Assembly: GCA_014529385.2 (NCBI GenBank)
Contig: CM043964.1
Coordinates: 137,713,029 to 137,773,028, forward strand
Length of the DNA stretch: 60,000 bases
Direction of reading: 5' to 3'
Source: Adiantum capillus-veneris
Taxonomy: Eukaryota > Streptophyta > Polypodiopsida > Polypodiales > Pteridaceae
The stretch's first letter is position 1, and each line of letters opens with the position of its first letter. A program made the position numbers and the translations under genes. Below are positions 11,346 to 23,099 of the stretch, in pieces. The notes under the pieces were generated by a model. That model searched no databases, was not told where the DNA came from, and worked only from the letters and a program-made list of their open reading frames with translations.

Positions 11346-11811
11346 TCTCTCCATTACCTGCAAATCTCAATAAGTCACTTTGATGTTAGTTTTGCCTCGC
11401 TTACACAGTGGCGTATATTGTGGATCTAGGTCAATGTGTAGATGATAGAAGGGTCTTTTAAGGAGGACATTTGTCGGGGTGGAAGAAGAAGCCATGTGTG
11501 CAATAGGGCAAGAAAGGGAGGATTTCTTTAAGGTCAGCGCACAAACAGTGAGAGAGTAAGGAGAGAGCAGGTTTGGAAGGATAAGTCGTATTTTATTTAC
11601 TCATACATTCCATGTACATGAAACTCCCTCCAATTCTAGGACGTTCACTAAATGCAACTGAATGATTTATTCTTCAATCATCATGGCCGTTATGACACTG
11701 TGGCAAGAATCTACTTGTAAGTATACTTTTTGAATGGTTATTCCAACTTTACATTTGCTTTTACCACACTTATTTTCTAGAGAGAGAAATTCAAACTTCT
11801 ATTTTTCTTAG

Positions 11812-11846
11812 AAGGCCCTCCAAATGACCTCCGAAATTTCCTAATG
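11812..11846 (-). repeat. Right terminal inverted repeat
   Basis: Reverse-complement partner of 6070-6104, with one mismatch. It is followed by TATCCCTAGCAC, which also occurs near 22990 next to a different left context. Confidence 0.75.
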
Positions 11847-12740
<894 letters not shown>

Positions 12741-14342
12741 TGTCATAAAATCTAATATCTAACTAACCCAAATGATTTTCTCATATTAAATTGATCACTT
12801 AATGTGGGAGAATAAACGGGAACAAGTGTTAAGATATAGGTATGTGCTTTTAGATCTATCTCAACACGGGGCCAATGTAAAGGGGCCCAAAAGGGAGATG
12901 GTCTATCAAAGAGCAAGGCTAACCAATGGAGCATAAGACCTTAGGGTTAGCTTCATTGAAGACCTCCAATAAATGTGTGTAAAAGTCCTTTTGACCTTAA
13001 GTAAGCTAGGGCTGAGCTTGAGGTGGGAACCCGGCCCAAGCTCGAGGTGCTTGTCCTGCTTGAGGTGCTTGTCATGCTTGAGGTGTTTTTCATGCTTGAG
13101 GTGCTTGACTGGCTCCATGCTTGAGGTGCTTGACTTGCTGCATGATTAAAGTACTTGAGGTGCCTTGAGAAGCTTGCCTGAGATGCTTGTGGGAACCCCC
13201 CTAGTTCAAGTGCTTTGTCATGCTTGGTGAGTAAGGTGCTTGATCACCTAAAAGTCAAAAGCATTCCTACAAGAGGGGGGGCGAGCCCTTTTCCTAGGGC
13301 CTAGAGAGAGAACACCCACTCACACACACAAGGGAAGCCCATCTTGAAGAGGCAGCAAGGACACATGTCAGGCCCCTACCCATGTTACCTTCATGTGTTG
13401 CTTGAAGCCTATTGGCTAGGCTTCAAAGGGGTCCAATGATAAATTACATGAATTATCTAATTGTTTTAGCATTTATCAAGTCCTCTCTCTCAAAGGGGAA
13501 AGGGGGACACTTGTCCCAAGGCTACCCATGTTGCTTGTAATGGCTCCTGCTTGTGATTGGCTAGGCCTGGAGGGGTCCAATGAGCTTCAGGCATGAGCTA
13601 CAAGGGGGGGTCGACCCAAGCAAGCTAGGGGGGTGCCTAGGGGGTATACTCACCCACACACACTCACAAGCACTCTCATTGTGTGATATGCAAAGTGCAA
13701 GAGCTCCCTCTCCAAGCAAGTGGAGGTTGAGAGCCTACACCAACACTCTTGGCTATGGAGTGCAAATCCAACCAAGAGCCATGCTTCAATGCTTAAGCTT
13801 GCCATCTCCTTCTTCTTCATTACTATGCTATTATGTATGCTAGCAACAAGAGTATGATAAGTGAGGAACTAATTCTTTCTCCTACGAAATGTTTCTTCTT
13901 CCTCTTCCCTACCCTCATTCCCTGCTAGCTCTCTCCACCTTCGAAGGTGTTTGAGGTCTTGGGACTGAGGCTTGGGATAGTTAAAGCTTTCTTCAAGTTT
14001 ATGTTATGTTTGTGGTGCATGAAGCCTTCCATCTTCATGGCATCACCTAGGTCACAAGGAACACAAAGACTGTATTGTAACAAGTCTCTCTTTATGGGAG
14101 AAATCATAATACAAATGCCTATTGGAGGGGGGACCGGCTCCACATAAATCCGGTCCTCAATTGTTGTCATGTTCTCTAAACTCTCTCTCTTGCAAAAGTA
14201 TTGTCTATGCCAAGTTAACTAATTGCTATGATTATGTTGCTATCTTCAATTATGTCTACCCGCTATGCTCACAAAATCATTTCTTGAAAGTACTCTCATT
14301 AAATTCCGCTATTCTCAAATTGAATAGGCAAATTCCATTACA
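12741..14342 (+). repeat. 5' LTR of element 1 (type A)
   Basis: 1602 bp, TG...CA ends. It contains a minisatellite built on CTTGAGGTGCTTG (about 13010-13190), several ATTGG/CCAAT pairs, and a short CA run near 13320 at the position where related LTRs carry long CA arrays. Confidence 0.97.
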
Positions 14343-14343
14343 T

Positions 14344-14355
14344 TGGTATCAGAGC
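14344..14355 (+). other. Primer binding site, initiator tRNA-Met type
   Basis: TGGTATCAGAGC one base after the LTR end. It is complementary to the 3' end of plant initiator tRNA-Met and primes minus-strand DNA synthesis. Confidence 0.95.
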
Positions 14356-14757
14356 ATTTGGTTTCTCTTTTCTTGCTTAAGAAGAGAGGTCCTTAAGTAG
14401 CCTATAAATGGTTGATGTTGTTAATTATAATAGAGTAAGTGGAACTGGGATCTAATACCGGTTTTGTTAAGCCCACTATGTGGGGGGTGGTGCACACCTC
14501 GGGAGCTTTGGACTTAATAATGGAGTCTTTTTAGACTTGCCTACGGCTTTACCATTATTGAGCCATAAGAAGTCCGAAAGGAGCTAGCCCTTGGCAACTC
14601 TGCTATGTTAGACCTACTCCTCTACTCTCTATAATTAACCACTTTGAGCCGTGGGTGTAGATACTTAAGAGCCGATTTTCAAAGGCTAAGAGGAGTGGCA
14701 ACTAAGGTTTTGAATTGCCAAAGCATACACTAAGTACATACATAAAATTTTGTTAAC
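14356..14757 (+). other. Untranslated leader of element 1
   Basis: About 400 bp between the primer site and the gag start, with no coding signal. The same leader, slightly diverged, precedes gag in element 4 (48750-49151), which supports 14758 as the start. Confidence 0.85.
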
Positions 14758-17700
14758 ATGGCTGACAATAATCAAGAGAGTAGAATGAACATTGATAGCT
14801 TTGATTTTGCACATGAAGGTGCTAATGATGATGCTCCCATGTTTGTGAATTATCTTGTGACTAGGTTGCAACAAGCTATGGGCAACCCTACCTTGCAAGC
14901 CGAAGTTACTCAACAACTTCGTGCCTATGGAATTTCCCTTCCTCTCCAAGAGGAGAGAGAGCTTAGGAGGCCTCTTGAAGAGACCCCCAAAAGAAGACTC
15001 TCTCCCATTCGAGAGGAGGAATCCAAAGAGAAAGAAAGCAATGAAAGTCTAAGTTCTTCTGAAGATGTGGCTCCACGAAGAAGGCGGTCTAGACGATCGC
15101 CTACTCCTCCCAAGAGGAAAAGAGCAACCCATAGTCCTTCTCCTCATCACTCTCAAAGGCAAGAGAGGAAACAAAGGAAGAAAAGGGCTAGGAAGAGGTC
15201 ACCCTCTTCTCCTTCTTCTTCACCTTCCTTCTCTTCTGATGAAAGTTATGGCTATTCTCCTAGAGAATACAAGAGGGGAGGGCATTGCAAATCATTTCCT
15301 GCATGGCGAAGGTCACAAAAGCTAAAGAAGTTCAAGGAGGGAGGAAAGAGTATCTCTTTTCTCACCTACGATGGCACCTTTGGTGCTACCGACAAAGTGT
15401 TGGCCTTCATCCAGCAATTTGATGCGGCCTTTGGGAACGAGGGCTTCACAGAGTCCTCCAAGCTACGCCATGTAGCTATGCACTTCCAAAAATCAGCTCG
15501 TCAATGGTGGGCTAGCCTTCGTGGCAATGGAGAAGCCCCAAAGACATGGAAAACTCTACGAGTTTCCATCATGAAGCAATTTCTTCCAAGCGATACTAAA
15601 GATAAAGTTCTTACCGAATGGCGCGGCTTGAAGCTCCTCTCTCATGAGTCTATCAACAAGTATGTAGATAAGTTTTGGGATTTACATCTCAAAGCTACTG
15701 TCTTTCAAAAGATAGACTTTGCCGAGCAAAGACAACAATTCTGTGCGGGATTACCTGAAGAGATGGCCGAATATATCAACTCTCAACGGCCCGGTACTAT
15801 TACCGAAGTAATCCACCACACCATGGTTGCTTCACGCATCAATTTCCATCAAGGGGCTAGACGTAATGTCAAGCCCATGGAAAACAAAGATAAAAATGAT
15901 GCAAAGGGGAAATCCAATGCTCAAAATAATTCCCAAGGCACTTCCAACAACAACAACAACAATCGGTCCAAGGAGAAGGGAGTTTACAAAGGTAAAAACA
16001 AACTCTCTCCTGAAGAGCTTGAAGCTTTTCGCAAGGACCATAAGTGTTTCAAGTGTGGGGAGCAAGGACATGGCTATCGTTCTTGCCCCAAGAAGAATAC
16101 TCGCAATGAGACTCCTAGGGCTTCCACCATCGAAGCTCCAAAAGAGGATGCTCATTGCAAAGGATCATCCCTCTCCTATGCTTGGGGAAAGGTAAGAGAG
16201 CATGATGCCTTCATCTTGTTTGACCCTGGCTCTACTCTCAACTTCATATCAATAGAGTTGGCCACCAAGTTGGGCATTCAAGCTTTTGAGATGGGAGATA
16301 TAGTAGTGGCTGATGCAGCTTTCAAGGGACAACAAGCCTCCGTTACTCCCTTGATTGGGAAGTTGAGGCTTCATGTCCAAAGCTATGTCGACAAAGAAGA
16401 CTTCTTCATCTCTCCCCTCCAACATCAGGATGTTATCCTAGGGGCACCATGGTTTGATCGCATGGCTGCCAACATGAAGTTCCCTGAAAGGAGAATTTAC
16501 TTCACCTACAGGGGAAAGAACATGTATATAGATGCTAATGAGCGTGGTCGCACTATTCCACTTGTAAATCCTCTTTCTTTTGATAAATCAATGAAGAGCT
16601 CAGTTTCTGCGTACATGATTTATGTCAAAGATTCTCTAAAAGCTAATAATGTTTCATCAAATGAAAATGATAGGAATCAAGAAGAGTTAGACTTGTCTAC
16701 TTTTCTAAAAGGATTCCAAGATGTATTCATCGATGATATCCCTATGGACCTACCTCCAAAACGAGGGGATGATGACCATCGTATTGAGCTCCTTCCAGGA
16801 AGCTCACCGCCTAACAAACCTCCTTATCGAGTCTCACAAGCTCAACAAGAGGAGATCATGAGGCAAGTACAAGAGCTGGTAGACAAAGGGATGGTGAGGC
16901 CTAGTTCCTCTCCCTTTTGTTCTCCAGTCCTTTTAGTGCAAAAGAAAGATGGTACATACCGTATGTGTGTGGACTATCAAGCACTAAACCATATCACTAT
17001 CAAAAACAGATTTCCCGTACCTCGGGTAGAAGATCTGTTTGATAAGCTACAAGGCTCTACCTACTTCAGTAGGATTGACCTTAAGAGTGGCTATCATCAA
17101 ATAAGGATAGTGGATGAGGATATCTTAAAGACCGCGTTTCGCACAACATTTGGTCTTTATGAATATCTAGTCATGCCTTTTGGCTTGACTAATGCACCAG
17201 CTACGTTCAATCGTTTGATGGAGAAATTTTTTAGACCATATCGAAAATTCACTGGAGTGTTCTTCGATGATATCATCATCTACTCCAAGTCTTTGGAGGA
17301 ACATAAGCAACATCTCCAAGTGATTTTTCAAGCCTTGAGGGAGAACAAACTTTTTCTCAACCAAAAGAAAAGTGAATTCTTCCTTCAAGAGATTCAATAT
17401 CTAGGCCATATTATCTCTCACGATGGTATTCGTATGGATCCATCAAAGTTAGAGGTAATAAAATCATGGCCTAACCCAAGGAATCTACATGAGCTAAGAA
17501 GCTTTATTGGTATGTGTGCATACTATAGACGCTTCATAGCAAAATTCTCTCAAGTAGCAGGACCACTACACGACTTAACCAAGAAGAACGTTAAGTTTGT
17601 ATGGACTGCTAAGGAGCAAAATGCTTTTGAAAAACTCAAAGAGAAGCTTACTTCCCAACCAGTCCTCGTGCTTCCGGATCTCTCAAAGCCATTTGAGGTC

Positions 17701-19539
17701 CAATGTGATGCTTGTGGTGATTGCCTTGGAGTGGTTTTGCTTCAAGAAGGGCATGCCATAGCATATGAGAGCCGAAGGCTCAATGGTGATGAACGAGTCT
17801 TGGGCATTTATGAGAAAGAGCTTTTAGCTATTCTACATGCCCTAGACACATGGAAGCACTACCTATTGGGGACTCCATTTATCCTACGAACCGACCACCA
17901 AAGTCTCAAGTATTTCATGACGCAAACCAAGCTTTCCGACAAACAAATGAGGTGGGCAAATTTTCTTACGCAATTTAATTTCCATATTGCTCACATAGCT
18001 GGTAAGCACAATCAAGTTGCCGATGCACTTTCACGACGACCAAAAGTTAATGCGGTGTCTATAGCTACTCACAATGATCTATCCTCTATGATAGATGAGT
18101 ATGCTACTGACCCTGACTTTAGAGACATAATGTCAGCCCTTGCTTTGGGGAAGAAAGAGGAACCATTCACCTTGCAGGATGGTTATCTTCTCCACGGCAA
18201 TAGGCTATGTGTTACCCATTCCCTTCGTGAGAAGGTTATGTATGAATCCCATGCTCCTCCATATGCAGGGCATAGAGGTATTCAACCTACTCTCCGAGGA
18301 GTAGAGACGTATTTCTATTGGCCTACCATGAAAGTGGACATACAAGAGTATGTTTCAAAATGTGTAGTATGCCAAAAGACCAAGTATGATAGAGGGAAGC
18401 AACCTGGATTACTCCAGCCATTGCCTATTCCAAATTCACCATGGGAGAGTATATCCATGGATTTCATGTTTGGATTACCCAAGTCTATCCATGGGAATAC
18501 AGGAATATGGACAATAGTCGACAGGTTTAGCAAGCAAGCACATTTTATTCCTGTCAAAAAGACTATTAAGGCACATCAAATGGCAACTCTCTTCATATCT
18601 CAGATTTTCAAACACCATGGATTACCCACATCCATCGTGTCAGATAGAGATCCTAGAATGACCAGTAATTTCTGGAAAGGTCTCTTTGAAAATCTAGGAA
18701 CAAGATTGAATTTCTCTTCGGCCTATCACCCACAAACGGATGGCCAAAGTGAGATAGCCAATCTTACGATACTCGATCTACTCAAGATTTATGTTACCGA
18801 AGTAGATCAACGCTCACAATGGGAAAAGTATTTACCGCTAGTAGAGTATGCCTACAATAATACTGTACATACTTCTACGGGCAAAGCACCTTTTGAGATC
18901 ATAGAAGGAAGACCTAAAAGTCCCTTGCTACTGAAAGTACATGGGAAGATCTTCGCCGCCGATGAGTATAGCCGTGACCTACAAGAATCTTTTCAAAAGA
19001 TTAGGGAGGCTATAGCCATCTCTCAACAAAGGCAAAAAGCTGCTGCTGATAAGCACAGAAGAGCCTTAATGTTCAAAGAAAATGATTGGGTCTTACTCAA
19101 GTTTCCTAAGGCTCGATTAAGGCAAACGACGGGCAAAAATCCTACGGGCCATCAAAAGTATTATGCTAAACTAGCAAAAAGATACTATGGTCCTTTCCAA
19201 ATCTTGAAGGCTATCAATGAGACGGCTTATCAACTCAAGTTGCCCAACCATTGGCTTATACACAATGCCTTTCATGTAAGCTTACTTAAGCCCTACAAAG
19301 GAGAGCCACCAATTGAACCAATTATTGAAGACCCTCCCGATGTTGAAGACCAAGAAGAGGTGCTACAACCCGAAGTTATCCTTCGGCATGAAGACAAGGT
19401 ACTACGACATGGTAAGATTATCCGACGGTATCTTATTAAGTTCAAAAATTATCCTTTTGAAGATGCTAAATGGATGCAAGGAGTACAACTTAAGGATAGT
19501 ATGAACCTTGTCAATGCTTACAATGCTACATTAGAGTAA
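14758..19539 (+). CDS. gag-pol: Gag-Pol polyprotein of element 1, with chromodomain
   Basis: One uninterrupted 1593-residue frame. Residues 1-70 are an acidic N-terminus. About 75-200 is an Arg/Ser/Lys-rich stretch resembling SR proteins. About 200-380 is the retrotransposon Gag core. A CCHC zinc knuckle uses C430, C433, H438 and C443. The aspartic protease active site is FDPGST (D489). Reverse transcriptase shows D774 and FFDD (D837, D838). RNase H has D984, E1021, D1046 and D1089. Integrase has an HHCC finger ending in CVVC, then D1235, D1296 and E1332 with the usual 35-residue gap. A chromodomain-like module (about 1540-1590, with YLIKFKNYPFEDAKWM) closes the protein and probably guides integration to particular chromatin. 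All catalytic residues I looked for are present. The start is fixed by conservation with element 4 and by the leader. Confidence 0.97.
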   Translation: MADNNQESRMNIDSFDFAHEGANDDAPMFVNYLVTRLQQAMGNPTLQAEVTQQLRAYGISLPLQEERELRRPLEETPKRRLSPIREEESKEKESNESLSSSEDVAPRRRRSRRSPTPPKRKRATHSPSPHHSQRQERKQRKKRARKRSPSSPSSSPSFSSDESYGYSPREYKRGGHCKSFPAWRRSQKLKKFKEGGKSISFLTYDGTFGATDKVLAFIQQFDAAFGNEGFTESSKLRHVAMHFQKSARQWWASLRGNGEAPKTWKTLRVSIMKQFLPSDTKDKVLTEWRGLKLLSHESINKYVDKFWDLHLKATVFQKIDFAEQRQQFCAGLPEEMAEYINSQRPGTITEVIHHTMVASRINFHQGARRNVKPMENKDKNDAKGKSNAQNNSQGTSNNNNNNRSKEKGVYKGKNKLSPEELEAFRKDHKCFKCGEQGHGYRSCPKKNTRNETPRASTIEAPKEDAHCKGSSLSYAWGKVREHDAFILFDPGSTLNFISIELATKLGIQAFEMGDIVVADAAFKGQQASVTPLIGKLRLHVQSYVDKEDFFISPLQHQDVILGAPWFDRMAANMKFPERRIYFTYRGKNMYIDANERGRTIPLVNPLSFDKSMKSSVSAYMIYVKDSLKANNVSSNENDRNQEELDLSTFLKGFQDVFIDDIPMDLPPKRGDDDHRIELLPGSSPPNKPPYRVSQAQQEEIMRQVQELVDKGMVRPSSSPFCSPVLLVQKKDGTYRMCVDYQALNHITIKNRFPVPRVEDLFDKLQGSTYFSRIDLKSGYHQIRIVDEDILKTAFRTTFGLYEYLVMPFGLTNAPATFNRLMEKFFRPYRKFTGVFFDDIIIYSKSLEEHKQHLQVIFQALRENKLFLNQKKSEFFLQEIQYLGHIISHDGIRMDPSKLEVIKSWPNPRNLHELRSFIGMCAYYRRFIAKFSQVAGPLHDLTKKNVKFVWTAKEQNAFEKLKEKLTSQPVLVLPDLSKPFEVQCDACGDCLGVVLLQEGHAIAYESRRLNGDERVLGIYEKELLAILHALDTWKHYLLGTPFILRTDHQSLKYFMTQTKLSDKQMRWANFLTQFNFHIAHIAGKHNQVADALSRRPKVNAVSIATHNDLSSMIDEYATDPDFRDIMSALALGKKEEPFTLQDGYLLHGNRLCVTHSLREKVMYESHAPPYAGHRGIQPTLRGVETYFYWPTMKVDIQEYVSKCVVCQKTKYDRGKQPGLLQPLPIPNSPWESISMDFMFGLPKSIHGNTGIWTIVDRFSKQAHFIPVKKTIKAHQMATLFISQIFKHHGLPTSIVSDRDPRMTSNFWKGLFENLGTRLNFSSAYHPQTDGQSEIANLTILDLLKIYVTEVDQRSQWEKYLPLVEYAYNNTVHTSTGKAPFEIIEGRPKSPLLLKVHGKIFAADEYSRDLQESFQKIREAIAISQQRQKAAADKHRRALMFKENDWVLLKFPKARLRQTTGKNPTGHQKYYAKLAKRYYGPFQILKAINETAYQLKLPNHWLIHNAFHVSLLKPYKGEPPIEPIIEDPPDVEDQEEVLQPEVILRHEDKVLRHGKIIRRYLIKFKNYPFEDAKWMQGVQLKDSMNLVNAYNATLE

Positions 19540-19881
19540 GCAAATGTACAAATTTCTTTTAAATAACTCATGTTTTTGTCTTATATGACTAGTCCTCTTT
19601 TTAATTGTGCACAAATTTAACTAGTATGCATGCTTAGAATCATGTTTGTGATGACGACGTCTCTCAAACACCAAGTAGAATTTGTCACTCTACTTTGGGA
19701 GAATGAAATGGACTAAAGAGCAGACATGCTTGCGGCAGCTATGTCTCCCAAGCACCAAATAGATTATCCATCCATCTTGGAAAGATGTCGTAGGGTAGAA
19801 AGGGATCCTTTACCCGCTAAGTACGATTGACTAATGACTAAGACTTTATCTCTTCTACCTCATAGTCGAGGACGACTATGA

Positions 19882-19898
19882 TTTCAAGAGAGAGGTAA
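19882..19898 (+). other. Polypurine tract of element 1
   Basis: The purine-rich AAGAGAGAGGTAA directly precedes the 3' LTR. The same sequence precedes the LTRs at 24662, 53889 and (on the minus strand) 30537. Confidence 0.85.
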
Positions 19899-21522
19899 TG
19901 TCATAAAATCTAATATCTAACTAACCCAAATGATTTTCTCATATTAAATTGATCACTTAATGTGGGAGAATAAACGGGAACAAGTGTTAAGATATAGGTA
20001 TGTGCTTTTAGATCTATCTCAACACGGGGCCAATGTAAAGGGGCCCAAAAGGGAGATGGTCTATCAAAGAGCAAGGCTAACCAATGGAGCATAAGACCTT
20101 AGGGTTAGCTTCATTGAAGACCTCCAATAAATGTGTGTAAAAGTCCTTTTGACCTTAAGTAAGCTAGGGCTGAGCTTGAGGTGGGAACCCGGCCCAAGCT
20201 CGAGGTGCTTGTCCTGCTTGAGGTGCTTGTCATGCTTGAGGTGTTTTTCATGCTTGAGGTGCTTGATTAAGATGCTTGAGGTGCTTGACTGGCTCCATGC
20301 TTGAGGTGCTTGACTTGCTGCATGATTAAAGTACTTGAGGTGCCTTGAGAAGCTTGCCTGAGATGCTTGTGGGAACCCCCCTAGTTCAAGTGCTTTGTCA
20401 TGCTTGGTGAGTAAGGTGCTTGATCACCTAAAAGTCAAAAGCATTCCTACAAGAGGGGGGGCGAGCCCTTTTCCTAGGGCCTAGAGAGAGAACACCCACT
20501 CACACACACAAGGGAAGTCCATCTTGAAGAGGCAGCAAGGACACATGTCAGGCCCCTACCCATGTTACCTTCATGTGTTGCTTGAAGCCTATTGGCTAGG
20601 CTTCAAAGGGGTCCAATGATAAATTACATGAATTATCTAATTGTTTTAGCATTTATCAAGTCCTCTCTCTCAAAGGGGAAAGGGGGACACTTGTCCCAAG
20701 GCTACCCATGTTGCTTGTAATGGCTCCTGCTTGTGATTGGCTAGGCCTGGAGGGGTCCAATGAGCTTCAGGCATGAGCTACAAGGGGGGGTCGACCCAAG
20801 CAAGCTAGGGGGGTGCCTAGGGGGTATACTCACCCACACACACTCACAAGCACTCTCATTGTGTGATATGCAAAGTGCAAGAGCTCCCTCTCCAAGCAAG
20901 TGGAGGTTGAGAGCCTACACCAACACTCTTGGCTATGGAGTGCAAATCCAACCAAGAGCCATGCTTCAATGCTTAAGCTTGCCATCTCCTTCTTCTTCAT
21001 TACTATGCTATTATGTATGCTAGCAACAAGAGTATGATAAGTGAGGAACTAATTCTTTCTCCTACGAAATGTTTCTTCTTCCTCTTCCCTACCCTCATTC
21101 CCTGCTAGCTCTCTCCACCTTCGAAGGTGTTTGAGGTCTTGGGACTGAGGCTTGGGATAGTTAAAGCTTTCTTCAAGTTTATGTTATGTTTGTGGTGCAT
21201 GAAGCCTTCCATCTTCATGGCATCACCTAGGTCACAAGGAACACAAAGACTGTATTGTAACAAGTCTCTCTTTATGGGAGAAATCATAATACAAATGCCT
21301 ATTGGAGGGGGGACCGGCTCCACATAAATCCGGTCCTCAATTGTTGTCATGTTCTCTAAACTCTCTCTCTTGCAAAAGTATTGTCTATGCCAAGTTAACT
21401 AATTGCTATGATTATGTTGCTATCTTCAATTATGTCTACCCGCTATGCTCACAAAATCATTTCTTGAAAGTACTCTCATTAAATTCCGCTATTCTCAAAT
21501 TGAATAGGCAAATTCCATTACA
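19899..21522 (+). repeat. 3' LTR of element 1 (type A)
   Basis: 1624 bp. It carries one extra 22-bp minisatellite unit near 20264 compared with the 5' LTR and is otherwise almost identical. Confidence 0.97.
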
Positions 21523-23099
21523 CGTCACATTGCACGGCAATAGCAGAGTACCAGACCACATGAACCGGGTATGTGTTGTGTGTGTGTGTGTATGCATTCT
21601 ATGGTAGCGTGCCTTTTGGTGTATTTCACGGCAATCATAAGGTACCTTACCACACAATGTGAGTGTGTGCATAAGCTGTCCTTCGAAACAAAGCTTACCA
21701 CGGGGCATCACCTCGGTGACGCGAGGAATAGGGTATCCTTTGTGATAAGTATTGGCTCACTGTCAGGGTACTACGTCGGTAATGCGGCGATTCTAGCATC
21801 CTTATGGTGAGTCAAATTCCCTTCCCCTTTCCAAAAAAACATATGGGCATCGATCAGTAATGTGGCTATATGATGCTCGTATGCAAGCCATTATTGCTCT
21901 TTAGATTCGGGCGGCACTCGATCTTGGTAACGTGGCTAATTGAGTGTTGTTTGTTAGAAGCATCTATTTTTGCATAAATGTGACGTTTAGGTCATTAACC
22001 CAATCGTACGAACGCCATATAATTTGTATATGCATGTGCAGTTCATTATTTTAAGTATTAAGTATATGAAATAATTGGTCGATAACGCGAACGTGAAGAG
22101 TATTTCATATATAATTGTTCGATATTGTTGTTTTGAAGTGTTTTTGTGAAAATATATACTAGCCAATTATATTCAAAAGAATGATTTATTCCTAAATCAT
22201 CACCGCTATTTTAAATTCTACATTTATATAAGTATGTATAAAACAATATGGTCATGTGAGGATACAAAGATAAAGAAAGGAAGGTGGAAGGTATCAAAGT
22301 GCCTCCACGAAGCGATCAAAGAAAACTATTAGAGGATCTACTTGGAAGTTTATGGCCATCCATTGCACAATGCAAATGTGTGTTATATTTTGCAAAAATG
22401 TCGTATGTCCATTTTGTGCAACAGTGACCATTAGACTTTTCATCAAAGGAGACAACGGTTGCCACCCATGATATCAGGGAGAGTTGTACCCAAGATGTGA
22501 GCTGGCATTGATAGTTGAAGGGACCGACCTACAGTTAAAAAAGGAGAAAGATATTTACACGACACAGCTGGCAGAGAAAGATGCAGAAATCACACCACTT
22601 TCTATAGAGACCCAAACAACCCAACCATCACACGTCCAGATGGAGAAAACTATTCATAGCTTAAGCCAAGATATTCAAAATCTGACACAGCGAGTGAATC
22701 CTCCGCTTATACAAGGGACACACATTAGTCACCTTGTCCTATATCCAGAGTTGGTCCCCTTGTCTACTTCAGATGAATCTTCATCTTCCCAATGTTCAGT
22801 TTGCTACAAGAATTCTGATGGATGAAGTGGATACTATACATTGATGTGTGGTCATTATTATCACCTTGTCTATTTAATTTGTTTAATGCAAAATAGTAGC
22901 TGAGGTGCAATCTATCCACAAGATATTCCACAAGAAATATGTTATATGTTTGGCATGGCAAATGAGTATAAATTCAAGAAAGGTCGCCAAGATACCCCTA
23001 GCACAATTAGAAATCTATTTGGTAACGAAGATGCAGGTTCTAAGCATAATAATTGAGATTGACAGACTATGTATAATTGCTGTTAGGTAAAGGCAGTGT
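21523..23099. other. Flanking DNA of element 1: degenerate repeats, one small frame
   Basis: Pre-insertion DNA continued from 12740. Five loose copies of a TAAYGYGGC-like motif occur between about 21710 and 22100. A frame at 22484-22825 (113 codons, Gln/Thr/Glu rich, coiled-coil-like middle) cannot be assigned and may be a gene remnant. Positions 22180-22230 resemble 11664-11720 just inside the TIR transposon, and 22917-23082 repeats 12027-12214. This suggests an older relative of that area. Confidence 0.5.

Larger units (their letters stand above)
6070..11846. mobile_element. Candidate TIR DNA transposon with transposase, FCP1-like and ubiquitin-like genes
   Basis: The outer ends are 35-bp inverted repeats (6070-6104 and 11812-11846) that differ at one position and begin CATTAGGAAATTT. 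Between them lie a minus-strand transposase-like gene (about 9245-11345), a minus-strand FCP1/HAD-like gene (7925-9184) and a plus-strand gene of unknown role ending in a ubiquitin-like domain (about 6387-7766). No other retroelement sequence is visible inside. The left flank is a broken Gypsy LTR (ends GGGTGGAG) and the right flank begins TATCCCTAG, so no target-site duplication can be seen. Rearrangement or decay on one side would explain that. The superfamily is not identified. Confidence 0.6.
12741..21522 (+). mobile_element. Element 1: intact Ty3/Gypsy chromovirus
   Basis: Complete LTR retrotransposon of 8782 bp. The 5' LTR is 12741-14342, the primer site 14344-14355, a single Gag-Pol frame 14758-19539, the purine-rich primer just before 19899 and the 3' LTR 19899-21522. 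The flanking 5-bp duplication CGTCA (12736-12740 and 21523-21527) is perfect. By eye the LTRs differ by one substitution (C at 13338, T at 20518) and one 22-bp copy-number change in an internal minisatellite. The insertion is therefore very recent, and the element may still be active. Confidence 0.97.

Noticed and set aside
13906-14400. Short frames in LTRs (for example 13580-13843, 13947-14147, 21105-21350 and 47240-47488)
   Set aside because: They lie in non-coding LTR sequence and recur only because the LTR is repeated. No domain or start context supports them.
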